NCBI RefSeq assembly: GCF_004791695.1
Contig: NZ_SRSO01000034.1
Location: forward strand, 1 to 46,548
Length of the DNA stretch: 46,548 bases
Reading direction: 5' to 3'
From: Flavivirga rizhaonensis
GTDB lineage: Bacteria > Bacteroidota > Bacteroidia > Flavobacteriales > Flavobacteriaceae
The translations under genes were made by a program, and so were the position numbers. Below, piece after piece: positions 1-8,154 of the stretch (positions within the stretch are counted from its first letter, which is position 1; each line of letters begins with the position of its first letter). Below the pieces are notes generated by a model. That model saw only the letters and a list, made by a program, of their open reading frames with translations, was not told the origin of the DNA and searched no databases.

Positions 1-206
1 CAGTTCCTTAATGTTTGTACCTGTCAAAAACAGAATGGATTATCAAAATAGAATTAGAAAACGACAACAAAATAAAATTAAATACCAATATGCCTTTTTT
101 CAATAAATTTATTCCGGACAGCAGTGCGTAAAAACGGGAATCTAAATAACAGGATTTCGGTTTTTGACCCAAAGGTCAAAGCCTTGTGGGCAACTTGATT
201 GGGTAT

Positions 207-253
207 GAAACGAGCGAAATACCTCTATGGCTCTGCCGAGGATAGTTCGTTTC
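207..253. repeat. Imperfect hairpin, REP-like intergenic element
   Basis: The arms begin GAAACGAGCG and end GTTCGTTTC. The outer GAAACGA/TCGTTTC arms pair, and the inner CCTC/GAGG segments also pair around a GGCTCTGCC centre. The compact palindromic shape in an intergenic region resembles interspersed repeats of Bacteroidota genomes. No other copy of this exact motif was noticed in the window, so assignment to a repeat family is uncertain. Confidence 0.4.
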
Positions 254-296
254 AAGAAATTCTTATTTCTTTTTTTAACATATGATAGTCTAAGTT

Positions 297-336
297 GGTA
301 AAATTTTACTGTTTTCAGGTAATATTTTACAGTTTT
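297..336. promoter_or_regulatory. Tandem 21-bp-spaced operator-like repeats upstream of susC 1
   Basis: Two 19-base units, GGTAAAATTTTACTGTTTT at 297-315 and GGTAATATTTTACAGTTTT at 318-336, match at 17 of 19 positions and lie exactly 21 bases apart, which is two helical turns. Unit 1 contains the perfect 12-bp palindrome GTAAAATTTTAC; unit 2 has one change in it. This is the expected geometry for a dimeric regulator binding cooperatively on one DNA face, about 140 bases ahead of the SusC start. The regulator is not encoded in the window. Confidence 0.5.
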
Positions 337-472
337 TAATTTATTTTATTCTCTTCCTTTGTTAAGGATATGTTAATTAATCTGTGTTGATTTTTTATGG
401 TCATAAAAAACGTAACACTTCTTTAATTTACCATATACCTCTAAAAATTAATAACTTAAACTAAACTAACTT

Positions 473-3400
473 ATGAGAAAACTAAAATTTATTTTAGGAG
501 TTTTTTCTTTAGCTACATTTAGTCTTCATGCAAGTAGTTCAATACTTAATTTGAATGCTTCTGGCAAGCTAAATTCTAGTCCAATTGAAAAAGTTTCAAA
601 TTTAGACCAAACCATTGACATTTCAGGAACGGTCTCTGATGCAGACGGGCCATTACCAGGTGTAAATATTGTGGTAAAAGGTGCGTTAAAAGGAACACAA
701 ACTGATTTTGACGGGAATTTTTCAATTTCAGTTGAAAGCAGTAATACAATACTGGTATTCTCTTATTTAGGATACAAAACCCAAGAAGTTGTCATTGGAA
801 ATAATACAAATATTAATGTTGTTTTAGAAGCAGACATTGCGGGATTAGATGAGGTGGTTGTAGTTGGATATTCTACCAGAAAGCGTGGCGAATTAACAGG
901 ATCAGTAAGTACTGTAAGTTCTGAGGAAGTTCAAAACACAGCAAATAGAGATGTTGCTAAATCTTTATCTGGTAAAGTGTCAGGTTTAATTGTTGCCGAT
1001 AGAGGTGGTTATCCAGGTTCTACAGATGCTGACGATATTACACTTTTAATACGTGGTGTTTCAACATTAGGAAATAATTCTCCATTAATATTAATTGATG
1101 GAATTCCTTCAGGCTCTTTTCAGCAATTAGCGCCTCAAGATATTGAGTCTTTATCTGTTTTAAAAGATGGTGCAGCTGCGATTTATGGAACTAGAGCAGC
1201 AAATGGTGTCATTTTAATTACAACAAAAAGAGGTAAATCAGGAAAGCCTAAATTCAATTTCTCCTCACAATATTCAATTTCTCAATTTTCTACTTTTCCT
1301 ACTCAAATGTCATCAGAGCAGTATGCGATTTATGAGAATGAAATAGCGGAAAGAAATGGAACAGCGTTGCCCTTTTCTCAATCAGATATTGAACTGTTTG
1401 CTAATGGTAGTGATCCAATAAATTTTCCTAATACGAATTGGGGGGATTTAACATTTGCTAATTCTTCACCAGAAACAAGAAATTCATTATCTATATCAGG
1501 AGGAAGTGAAAACGTGAGTTATTTTGTAAGTGGAGATGCGCTTTCTCAACAAGGTATTTATAGATCTGGGGATTTAAAATTTAAGCAATACCAATTACGC
1601 TCTAATATTGATGTTAAGTTATTTGAAGGGTTTAAATTGGGAGTTGATTTAACAGGTAGAATAGGTGAGACTAATGAGCCTGGTGTTAATAGATCAAATA
1701 TATACAAACATGTATACACGAATTTACCAACAGAAGTTGGAGTATATCCTAATGGGTTACCTGGTTTTGGTGGTGAAAATGGACAAAACCCATATATAAT
1801 GGCTAGTAATGCATCTGGTTTTGTGAATAGAATTACTCACAATTATAGAGCTAGAATTTCTTATGACTGGAAACTAGATAATTATATTGAGGGTTTAAGT
1901 ATAAGAGGTTTTGCAGGTCTTGGGCAGGTTAGCTACGAAAATAGATCTTGGGATAAACCTTGGACATACTATCAATTAGTTAATGGTGAATATGTAGCAT
2001 CCGAAGGATTCCAAGTAAGTCCAGATAGAGTGCTAGAAGACACTTTTAATAAAAGCAACCAAACATTATTGAATACCACAATTCATTATTCGAAAACTTT
2101 AGGAGAAAATCATAACATAAGTACTTTTGTTGGATATGAACATTCTTCAACTAAAAATCGCTCATTTTTTGCTCAAAGAACAGGTTTTAATTTAGAATCA
2201 ATTACGGAGTTAGATCTTGGAGCAGGAGATAATCAAACAAATGGAGGTACTTCTCAAGACTTTGGGTTTGTGAGTTATTTTGGGTCTTTATCTTACGATT
2301 ACCAAAAGAAGTATTTTATTGATTTAACTATACGTCGTGATGGTTCTAGTAGATTTGCTCCTGGAAATAAATTTGGTACTTTTCCTGGTGTAGCAGTATC
2401 TTGGGCTATAGATAAAGAATCATTTATGGAAAATGTAGATTGGATTGATGCTTTAAAAATAAGATCTTCATTTTCAAGAATGGGTAATGATAGAATAGAT
2501 CAATTTCAATATTTAAATAGTTATGCTTTAGGTTATCCTACAAACAGACAAGGTAATGGTTGGTATCAACCTAATGGATATGTTTTTGGTACGCCAGGTG
2601 TGGCTTTAGGAGGTTTTGGTAGAAGTGTTGTTCCAAACGAAGCGGTGACATGGGAAACAGCAGACATGATGAATATTGGATTAAGTTTTTCATTATTTGA
2701 AAGCAAATTATCAGGAGATTTTAATTATTTCTACCAAAAGCGATCTGATATATTAGTTGGGAGTAGCGGTGTTCCAGATATCTCTGGTTTAACAGGAAGT
2801 GCTCTACCAGATGAAAATATTGGAGAAGTGAACAATTTTGGTTGGGAATTTGAATTAGCTTGGAGAGATAAAATAGGCGAAGTAGATTATAACCTTGGTT
2901 TTAATTTTACAAATGCTCAAAATGAAGTGGTTACTCTTGGAGAGTCCGATAATGTACCTGAATATAGAAAAAGAGAAGGGAAATCTGTAAATTCTTATAT
3001 TGTATTCCCTACAGCAGGTATTTTTAGAGATCAAGCACAAGTGGATGCTACAGCAGTTAAAAAAGACGGTACCGTAGAAGGAGAACCTATTTATTTAGAC
3101 ACGAATGAAGATGGCGTTATAAGTGCCGATGATAGGATAAGAGTTGATACTTCTGCTATTCCAGAAATACAATATGGTATTTATGGAGGAGTGAATTATA
3201 AGAAATGGAATTTAAACTTTCTTTTTCAAGGTCAGGCGCAAGCAGATGTTTTAGTGTTTTTTGATCAAGCAGGAGCTAAACCAGATTTTGTCTTTAATGA
3301 TAGATGGACACCTAATAACCGTGATGCGTCATACCCAAGAGCCTTTGGTCAAGGTGATACGTTTAGTGGGGTGCAAAATCAAATAGGGGCTGCCCAAGTA

Positions 3401-3667
3401 AATAGTGGCTTTGAAGGTGCTGATTTGTATTTAAAAGACGCTTCTTTTTTAAGATTAAAAGAGATAGAAATAGGATATACCATAACAAAAGACATTACAA
3501 AATTTGCGGATATTAAAATATCTCTAAGAGGGTTTAACATACTTACAATGTTCTCTGATATATATGATTTAGGTCTAGATCCAGAGGCGACAGGTTACAA
3601 TAACTTTAGAAACAGTACTTATCCGTCATTAAAAAGCTATACTTTAGGTTTAAATGTTAATTTCTAG
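473..3667 (+). CDS. susC: SusC-like TonB-dependent outer-membrane transporter (pair 1)
   Basis: This is the outer-membrane barrel that imports oligosaccharides using TonB energy, working with the SusD lipoprotein encoded next. The 1064-residue length is normal for the family. A signal peptide covers about residues 1-21. A carboxypeptidase-regulatory-like beta domain follows (about 48-120, with SGTVSDADGPLPGV), then a TonB-box-like segment LDEVVVVGYS (125-134), the plug (about 137-252, with the typical DGAAAIYGTRAANGVILITTK signature) and the barrel to the C-terminal phenylalanine. No STN domain is present, so anti-sigma signalling through this protein is not expected. The next gene starts about 35 bases downstream. 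The substrate, an algal galactan fragment, is inferred from neighbouring enzymes only. Confidence 0.95.
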   Translation: MRKLKFILGVFSLATFSLHASSSILNLNASGKLNSSPIEKVSNLDQTIDISGTVSDADGPLPGVNIVVKGALKGTQTDFDGNFSISVESSNTILVFSYLGYKTQEVVIGNNTNINVVLEADIAGLDEVVVVGYSTRKRGELTGSVSTVSSEEVQNTANRDVAKSLSGKVSGLIVADRGGYPGSTDADDITLLIRGVSTLGNNSPLILIDGIPSGSFQQLAPQDIESLSVLKDGAAAIYGTRAANGVILITTKRGKSGKPKFNFSSQYSISQFSTFPTQMSSEQYAIYENEIAERNGTALPFSQSDIELFANGSDPINFPNTNWGDLTFANSSPETRNSLSISGGSENVSYFVSGDALSQQGIYRSGDLKFKQYQLRSNIDVKLFEGFKLGVDLTGRIGETNEPGVNRSNIYKHVYTNLPTEVGVYPNGLPGFGGENGQNPYIMASNASGFVNRITHNYRARISYDWKLDNYIEGLSIRGFAGLGQVSYENRSWDKPWTYYQLVNGEYVASEGFQVSPDRVLEDTFNKSNQTLLNTTIHYSKTLGENHNISTFVGYEHSSTKNRSFFAQRTGFNLESITELDLGAGDNQTNGGTSQDFGFVSYFGSLSYDYQKKYFIDLTIRRDGSSRFAPGNKFGTFPGVAVSWAIDKESFMENVDWIDALKIRSSFSRMGNDRIDQFQYLNSYALGYPTNRQGNGWYQPNGYVFGTPGVALGGFGRSVVPNEAVTWETADMMNIGLSFSLFESKLSGDFNYFYQKRSDILVGSSGVPDISGLTGSALPDENIGEVNNFGWEFELAWRDKIGEVDYNLGFNFTNAQNEVVTLGESDNVPEYRKREGKSVNSYIVFPTAGIFRDQAQVDATAVKKDGTVEGEPIYLDTNEDGVISADDRIRVDTSAIPEIQYGIYGGVNYKKWNLNFLFQGQAQADVLVFFDQAGAKPDFVFNDRWTPNNRDASYPRAFGQGDTFSGVQNQIGAAQVNSGFEGADLYLKDASFLRLKEIEIGYTITKDITKFADIKISLRGFNILTMFSDIYDLGLDPEATGYNNFRNSTYPSLKSYTLGLNVNF

Positions 3668-3701
3668 GTTTATGATGAAATGTAATTTAAAAAGAAAAAA
3701 A

Positions 3702-5468
3702 ATGAAAAACATAAAGATAACATCGATTATTTGTCTCGTTGCCTTTTTTGCAATTTTTGGTTGTGAGGATGTAATAGACGTAGAACCTCAGGACAGGGTT
3801 ACAGAAGTAGCTGTCTATGACGATATTGATCAGGTAGAAGCCTTAGTGTATCCAATGTATAATAGTACAGAAGGTTGGGCTATAAGAAGAAATGAATTTT
3901 GGGGTCAAAGAGTTAACCTTGAAGGGGCTTCTTTTGAAGCTAAATTTAATTTTAAAGACTTTAATACTATTTACCAATTAAGAAATGGTGGATGGTCTAA
4001 GTCTAACGTTGGATTAGCATTTGCTGTTAAATGGCAAAACTATTGGTCTTATGTACAAGCTACCAATGAGTTTTTAAGTAAAATAGATGATAGTCCAGCG
4101 TATGCTGCAGACCCAGACAAAGCAGAGGTTTTAAAAGCAGAAGTAAGATTTTTAAGAGCTAATTTATACACTAAGTTAATTAAATATTTTGGAGGTGTAC
4201 CGCTATTAACAGAGCCTGCGAAAATTTCAGATAGCTTTGATTATACTAGAAATAGTTACCAAGAATGTGTTGAGTTTATTGTAGCGGAGTTAGATGCCGC
4301 AGCGGCAATATTACCACTAACACGTTCAGCGTCAGAATTTGGTAGAGCAACAAGGACAGCAGCTTTGGCTGTAAAATCTCGTACATTATTGTATGCTGCT
4401 AGTGATTTGCATGATCCAAACCTATTACCTCAAACAACGAATACTGAGCTTTATTCTTATCCTGTTGCAACTAAATGGGAGGATGCTGAAAATGCTGCAA
4501 AAGCTGTGATTGACATAGTAGGTGAGGATGTTTTAATTCAAGTAGCAGATGCTCAAGCATATCAAGCATTATTCTTGTCTCCTAACAATAATATTATTTT
4601 TGCAAGACCTTACGCAGCTGGTTTATATGAAGTTGGTACAGGCGGATTTAATGCTGCAAATTCATTACCAGATCAAGCGCAATCTCCTAATGGTTATGGT
4701 GGTTGGGGTCTGTGCTCTCCAACTCTTAATTTTACTTTAGAGTTTAATTTTGATGATGGAACAAGCACAGGAGGTATTACACCTGCAGATCCAAATGCTA
4801 ACAGAGAGATGAGGTATTATGCAAATCTTAATTTTCAGGGAGCCGATTTTAGAGGACGTCCAATTAATTATGCATTGTCTGATACTATACCAGGTCAAAC
4901 TGAACCTGCATTCCCTCATGGATTAGATTCTCCACAAGGAGGAGGTAACAAATTACATGCATCTAAAACAGGCTATAATATTAGAAAGTTTCAAGACGAA
5001 TCTTTAAGTGCAACTAATGGTATCTCTGCTGATCGTCCGTATATTTTATATCGAGTAGCTGAAATATACTTAAATTATGCTGAAGCTCTTGCTGAGCAGG
5101 GTAAGGATGGTTTAGCTAGTACTTACCTTAGTAGAGTGTCTGTTAGAGCACTACAACCAGCTATTAACTTAACGGGAGATGCTCTTAAAGAAGCTATAAA
5201 AAGAGAAAGACGTGTGGAACTTTGTTTTGAAGGACACAATTTCTTTGATGAGAGACGTTGGTTAAACGAAGACAATTTAGGTTTTGATATCAAAGGATTA
5301 AAGTGGAAGGTAGATACAAGTGGGGTTTTATCTTTTGAGGAGTATTCGCTCTTTCCTGATCCTGCTCTAGGTAGAGTATGGTTAGATAAACTATACTATT
5401 TACCTATACCTGAAGGTGACTCAGAAATAGTTCCTACATTAATTCAGAATTTTGGTTATACAGAATAG
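3702..5468 (+). CDS. susD: SusD/RagB-like surface glycan-binding lipoprotein (pair 1)
   Basis: This is the surface lid that binds glycan and sits on the SusC barrel. I place the start at 3702 (MKNIKITS), because it gives a compact lipoprotein signal ending FAIFGC with Cys21 as the lipidated residue. An earlier in-frame start at 3654 would add 16 residues and overlap the SusC stop. The 588-residue product has SusD hallmarks: the N-terminal helical part with a LRANLYTKLIKYFGGVPLL segment, and the C-terminal RPYILYRVAEIYLNYAEAL and ERRVELCFEGHNFFDERRW segments typical of RagB/SusD. A strong terminator follows, so the pair forms its own transcription unit. Confidence 0.95.
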   Translation: MKNIKITSIICLVAFFAIFGCEDVIDVEPQDRVTEVAVYDDIDQVEALVYPMYNSTEGWAIRRNEFWGQRVNLEGASFEAKFNFKDFNTIYQLRNGGWSKSNVGLAFAVKWQNYWSYVQATNEFLSKIDDSPAYAADPDKAEVLKAEVRFLRANLYTKLIKYFGGVPLLTEPAKISDSFDYTRNSYQECVEFIVAELDAAAAILPLTRSASEFGRATRTAALAVKSRTLLYAASDLHDPNLLPQTTNTELYSYPVATKWEDAENAAKAVIDIVGEDVLIQVADAQAYQALFLSPNNNIIFARPYAAGLYEVGTGGFNAANSLPDQAQSPNGYGGWGLCSPTLNFTLEFNFDDGTSTGGITPADPNANREMRYYANLNFQGADFRGRPINYALSDTIPGQTEPAFPHGLDSPQGGGNKLHASKTGYNIRKFQDESLSATNGISADRPYILYRVAEIYLNYAEALAEQGKDGLASTYLSRVSVRALQPAINLTGDALKEAIKRERRVELCFEGHNFFDERRWLNEDNLGFDIKGLKWKVDTSGVLSFEEYSLFPDPALGRVWLDKLYYLPIPEGDSEIVPTLIQNFGYTE

Positions 5469-5494
5469 TATTAAAAATAACTAGTTAATATAAA

Positions 5495-5530
5495 AATACC
5501 GAAGACTTAACCCCTTCGGTATTTTTTTTA
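5495..5530 (+). terminator. Intrinsic terminator after SusC/SusD pair 1
   Basis: A perfect 10-bp stem (AATACCGAAG at 5495-5504 and CTTCGGTATT at 5514-5523) with a 9-base loop is followed at once by a run of T. It lies 26 bases after the SusD stop. Confidence 0.9.
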
Positions 5531-5569
5531 TCTTTAAAGACGTTGACTAAAATCAACTAAACTAAACCA

Positions 5570-6886
5570 ATGACATCAAAAAAATCAACCAAAAAACGCT
5601 ATAATATATTGGCACTTATTTTTGGAACAGTTGTTATTAACTATTTAGACAGAACTAATATATCTGTAGCAGCTTCGGCTATTAGTGAGTCTCTGAAATT
5701 AAGTACCGTGCAAATGGGGTCTATTTTTTCTGTATTTGGTATTGCCTATGCAGCGTTACAAATTCCAGGAGGTATTATTGTAGATAAAGTAAGATTACGT
5801 TTCTTATACGCGTTAATGCTTTTTTTGTGGTCTGTAGCTACTTTATTTCAAGGTTTTGTAAATTCCTTTAAAGTTTTATTAGGATTAAGAGCAAGTATTG
5901 GTGTTTTTGAAGCGCCATCTTATCCTGCAAACAATGCGATAGTAACGAAGTGGTTTCCAGAAACCGAACGTGCTTCGGCTATTGCCATATATACATCAGG
6001 TCAATTTATAGGGCTTGCATTTTTATTTCCTGCTTTAACTTTAATTCAAGATAAAGTAGGTTGGAGAGGGTTACTAATCATATCAGGTATTGTCGGAATT
6101 GTTTGGGCTGTCGTTTGGTATGCATTTTATCGTGATCCAGATCAGCATAAAACGGTTAGTGACAAAGAGTTAAAACTCATAAAAGACGGTGGTGGCTTTG
6201 TGAATACAGTTAAGAAAGCCTCTAAGAAAGAAACGTTTAATTGGGATGATTTTTTTGAAGCTTTTAAACATCGAAAGCTTTGGGGAATTTATCTAGGTCA
6301 ATTCTGCATGGGTTCCATGTCCATATTCTTTTTAACTTGGTTTCCAACATATTTGGTAGAATATAGAGGATTTGATTTTATAAAATCAGGGTTTTTAGCT
6401 TCTATACCATTTTTAGCAGCATTTTGTGGTGTGCTTTTAGCTGGATTTTCCTCAGATTTTTTAATAAAAAAAGGAAAAACACCCGAATTCTCAAGAAAAG
6501 CACCCGTATTAATTGGATTGTCTTTATCAACCTTAATCATAGGTGCAAATTTTACAGATAGTACATTTTTAATTATTTTATTCTTAACAATTGCCTTTTT
6601 TGGTAACGGGCTTGCGTCTATTACATGGGTATTTGTATCCTTAATAGCACCAAAACGTATTATCGGGCTTGTAGGAGGTGTATTCAATCTTATAGGAGGC
6701 TTGTCTGCTGTTATTGTACCGTTTGTAATTGGCGTACTGGTACAAGATGGCGATTTTAGTCCAGCTTTATTTTTTATTGGAGTTTTAACAGTTATTGGAT
6801 TTCTATCATTTTTATTAGTGGTTGGAAAAGTAAAGCGAATAGAGTTGAAAGAATCAGGAGATGAAATTAAAGGTATAGGTTCGTGA
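5570..6886 (+). CDS. MFS transporter, ACS family (sugar-acid/hexuronate or galactonate type)
   Basis: This 438-residue inner-membrane major facilitator resembles the anion:cation symporter family, which contains hexuronate (ExuT) and D-galactonate (DgoT) transporters. The start NYLDRTNISVAASAISESL matches the family's TM1 region (NYxDRxxxSxA). Next come an MGxIFSxFGIAYAxxQIPGG segment and a second six-helix bundle from about residue 235. It is the first gene after the susCD terminator and directly precedes a galactonate-dehydratase-like gene. That pairing is common in sugar-acid catabolism and suggests uptake of galactonate or anhydrogalactonate-type acids. The exact ligand cannot be read from the sequence. 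Confidence 0.85.
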   Translation: MTSKKSTKKRYNILALIFGTVVINYLDRTNISVAASAISESLKLSTVQMGSIFSVFGIAYAALQIPGGIIVDKVRLRFLYALMLFLWSVATLFQGFVNSFKVLLGLRASIGVFEAPSYPANNAIVTKWFPETERASAIAIYTSGQFIGLAFLFPALTLIQDKVGWRGLLIISGIVGIVWAVVWYAFYRDPDQHKTVSDKELKLIKDGGGFVNTVKKASKKETFNWDDFFEAFKHRKLWGIYLGQFCMGSMSIFFLTWFPTYLVEYRGFDFIKSGFLASIPFLAAFCGVLLAGFSSDFLIKKGKTPEFSRKAPVLIGLSLSTLIIGANFTDSTFLIILFLTIAFFGNGLASITWVFVSLIAPKRIIGLVGGVFNLIGGLSAVIVPFVIGVLVQDGDFSPALFFIGVLTVIGFLSFLLVVGKVKRIELKESGDEIKGIGS

Positions 6887-6935
6887 AAAATTCATGATTT
6901 AAAAGAATAATTCTAAAAAAATATCATTAATGAAT

Positions 6936-6947
6936 GTTACATGTAAC
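6936..6947. promoter_or_regulatory. 12-bp palindrome upstream of the enolase-superfamily gene
   Basis: GTTACATGTAAC is a perfect palindrome 23 bases before the start codon at 6971. It could be an operator for a GntR- or LacI-type dimer, but no regulator is encoded nearby and no second copy was found, so this remains a suggestion. Confidence 0.3.
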
Positions 6948-6970
6948 TACTAGATAAAAGAGAAGAAGAT

Positions 6971-8131
6971 ATGAAAATAACAGATATAAAGGTGTTTCCA
7001 GTAAACATTGCAGGTAGAAGTCAATTAAATATTAAGGTTGAAACTGATGCTGGGATTTATGGTTGGGGTGCTTCAGGAATTACGGGAAGGGAGTTTGCAG
7101 TTATCGGTGCCATTAACCATTACCGTCCATTATTAATAGGTAAAGATCCAAGGCAAATAGGTGCGATTTGGCAAGACTTGTATCGAGGCCAATATTTTGA
7201 AGGCGGAAGAGTATTAACTGCAGCCATTTCTGCTATAGACATTGCACTTTATGACATTAAAGGAAAAGCTTTAGGTGTTCCAGTCTATGAATTACTTGGA
7301 GGAAAACAGCGCGATTACGTAGAGTGTTTTGCATCATTACGATTTAGTAGTAAAGAAGAACTTATTGATAGAGCAAAAGTACTTATTAAAGAAGGCTGGC
7401 GCATGTTACGTTTAGCACCTGCCGAATATGAAGAAGGGAAATATGCTTCAGAATTTGAACCAAGAGATTCCATCGCGATTATAGCCGATTGGGTTTCAGC
7501 ATTACGAAAAGAGGTTGGAACAAAAGTGACTATTGGAATAGATTATCATCACAGGTTATCTGTTCCAGAAACAGTTTCTTTTTTGCAGCGAATGCCAACA
7601 GGAACTTTAGATTTTATTGAAGAACCTATTAGGGATGAAATGCCGGAAGTCTATCAAGAATTAAGAAAAATGGTAAATGTGCCTTTTGCAATAGGAGAGG
7701 AGTTTTCTAGTAAATGGCAATTTTTACCCTATATCGAAAAAAATATTACACAATTTGCAAGAATAGATGTTTGTAATGTTGGTGGAATTACTGAAGCCAT
7801 GAAAGTAGCGAATATGGCTGAAGCACATTACATAGATTTATTACCTCATAACCCAATTGGTCCTATTTGTACAGCAGCTACTATTCACTTAGCAGCGGCT
7901 TGCCCTAATTTCACATGGTTGGAAGAAATGAATACACCTGTTGAAAACCCAGGATTAGATGATATCAACTATTATCCAGTGCAACCAAAATTAGAAGGCA
8001 ATCGTTACAAGGTTTCAGATGCTCCTGGTTTGGGAATAGAGTTTAATGAAGACCTGGCACTTAAGGAAGGGTTTAATATTGTTGAGACACCGCGTTTAAA
8101 GCGAAAAGATGGATCTTTTACAAACTGGTAA
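6971..8131 (+). CDS. Enolase-superfamily dehydratase/cycloisomerase (D-galactonate dehydratase-like)
   Basis: This 386-residue cytosolic enzyme belongs to the mandelate racemase/muconate lactonizing branch of the enolase superfamily. The N-terminal cap domain includes GWGASGITGRE and the DIALYDIKGKALGVPVYELLGG signature (90-111). In the barrel, the metal ligands read as Asp191 (GIDYHH), Glu217 (FIEEP) and Glu243 (IGEEF). His193 and His293 (LPHNPIGP) fall where galactonate dehydratase DgoD has its catalytic pair. In carrageenan degraders a related enzyme acts as 3,6-anhydro-D-galactonate cycloisomerase, giving 2-keto-3-deoxy-galactonate, and the PUL context favours that role. Plain galactonate or another sugar acid is equally compatible with the residues. 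It follows the ACS transporter by 84 bases. Confidence 0.85.
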   Translation: MKITDIKVFPVNIAGRSQLNIKVETDAGIYGWGASGITGREFAVIGAINHYRPLLIGKDPRQIGAIWQDLYRGQYFEGGRVLTAAISAIDIALYDIKGKALGVPVYELLGGKQRDYVECFASLRFSSKEELIDRAKVLIKEGWRMLRLAPAEYEEGKYASEFEPRDSIAIIADWVSALRKEVGTKVTIGIDYHHRLSVPETVSFLQRMPTGTLDFIEEPIRDEMPEVYQELRKMVNVPFAIGEEFSSKWQFLPYIEKNITQFARIDVCNVGGITEAMKVANMAEAHYIDLLPHNPIGPICTAATIHLAAACPNFTWLEEMNTPVENPGLDDINYYPVQPKLEGNRYKVSDAPGLGIEFNEDLALKEGFNIVETPRLKRKDGSFTNW

Positions 8132-8154
8132 TTACATAAAACTTTAAATTCACA

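Larger units (their letters stand above)
1..472. other. Leader region upstream of the first susC, no gene seen
   Basis: No convincing coding region is visible on either strand. The stretch holds a short perfect inverted repeat (TTTGACC at 163-169 and GGTCAAA at 174-180), a larger imperfect hairpin at 207-253, and a pair of 19-base direct repeats at 297-336. These are listed or discussed separately. The last ~130 bases are very AT-rich and are the likely promoter and leader of the SusC gene. I could not place a clean flavobacterial TAnnTTTG box; TTCCTTTG near 353-360 is only approximate. Confidence 0.6.

Noticed and set aside
6298..6687. 129-codon minus-strand frame inside the ACS transporter
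   Set aside because: It is an antisense shadow of a clear membrane-protein gene, with no independent start signal.
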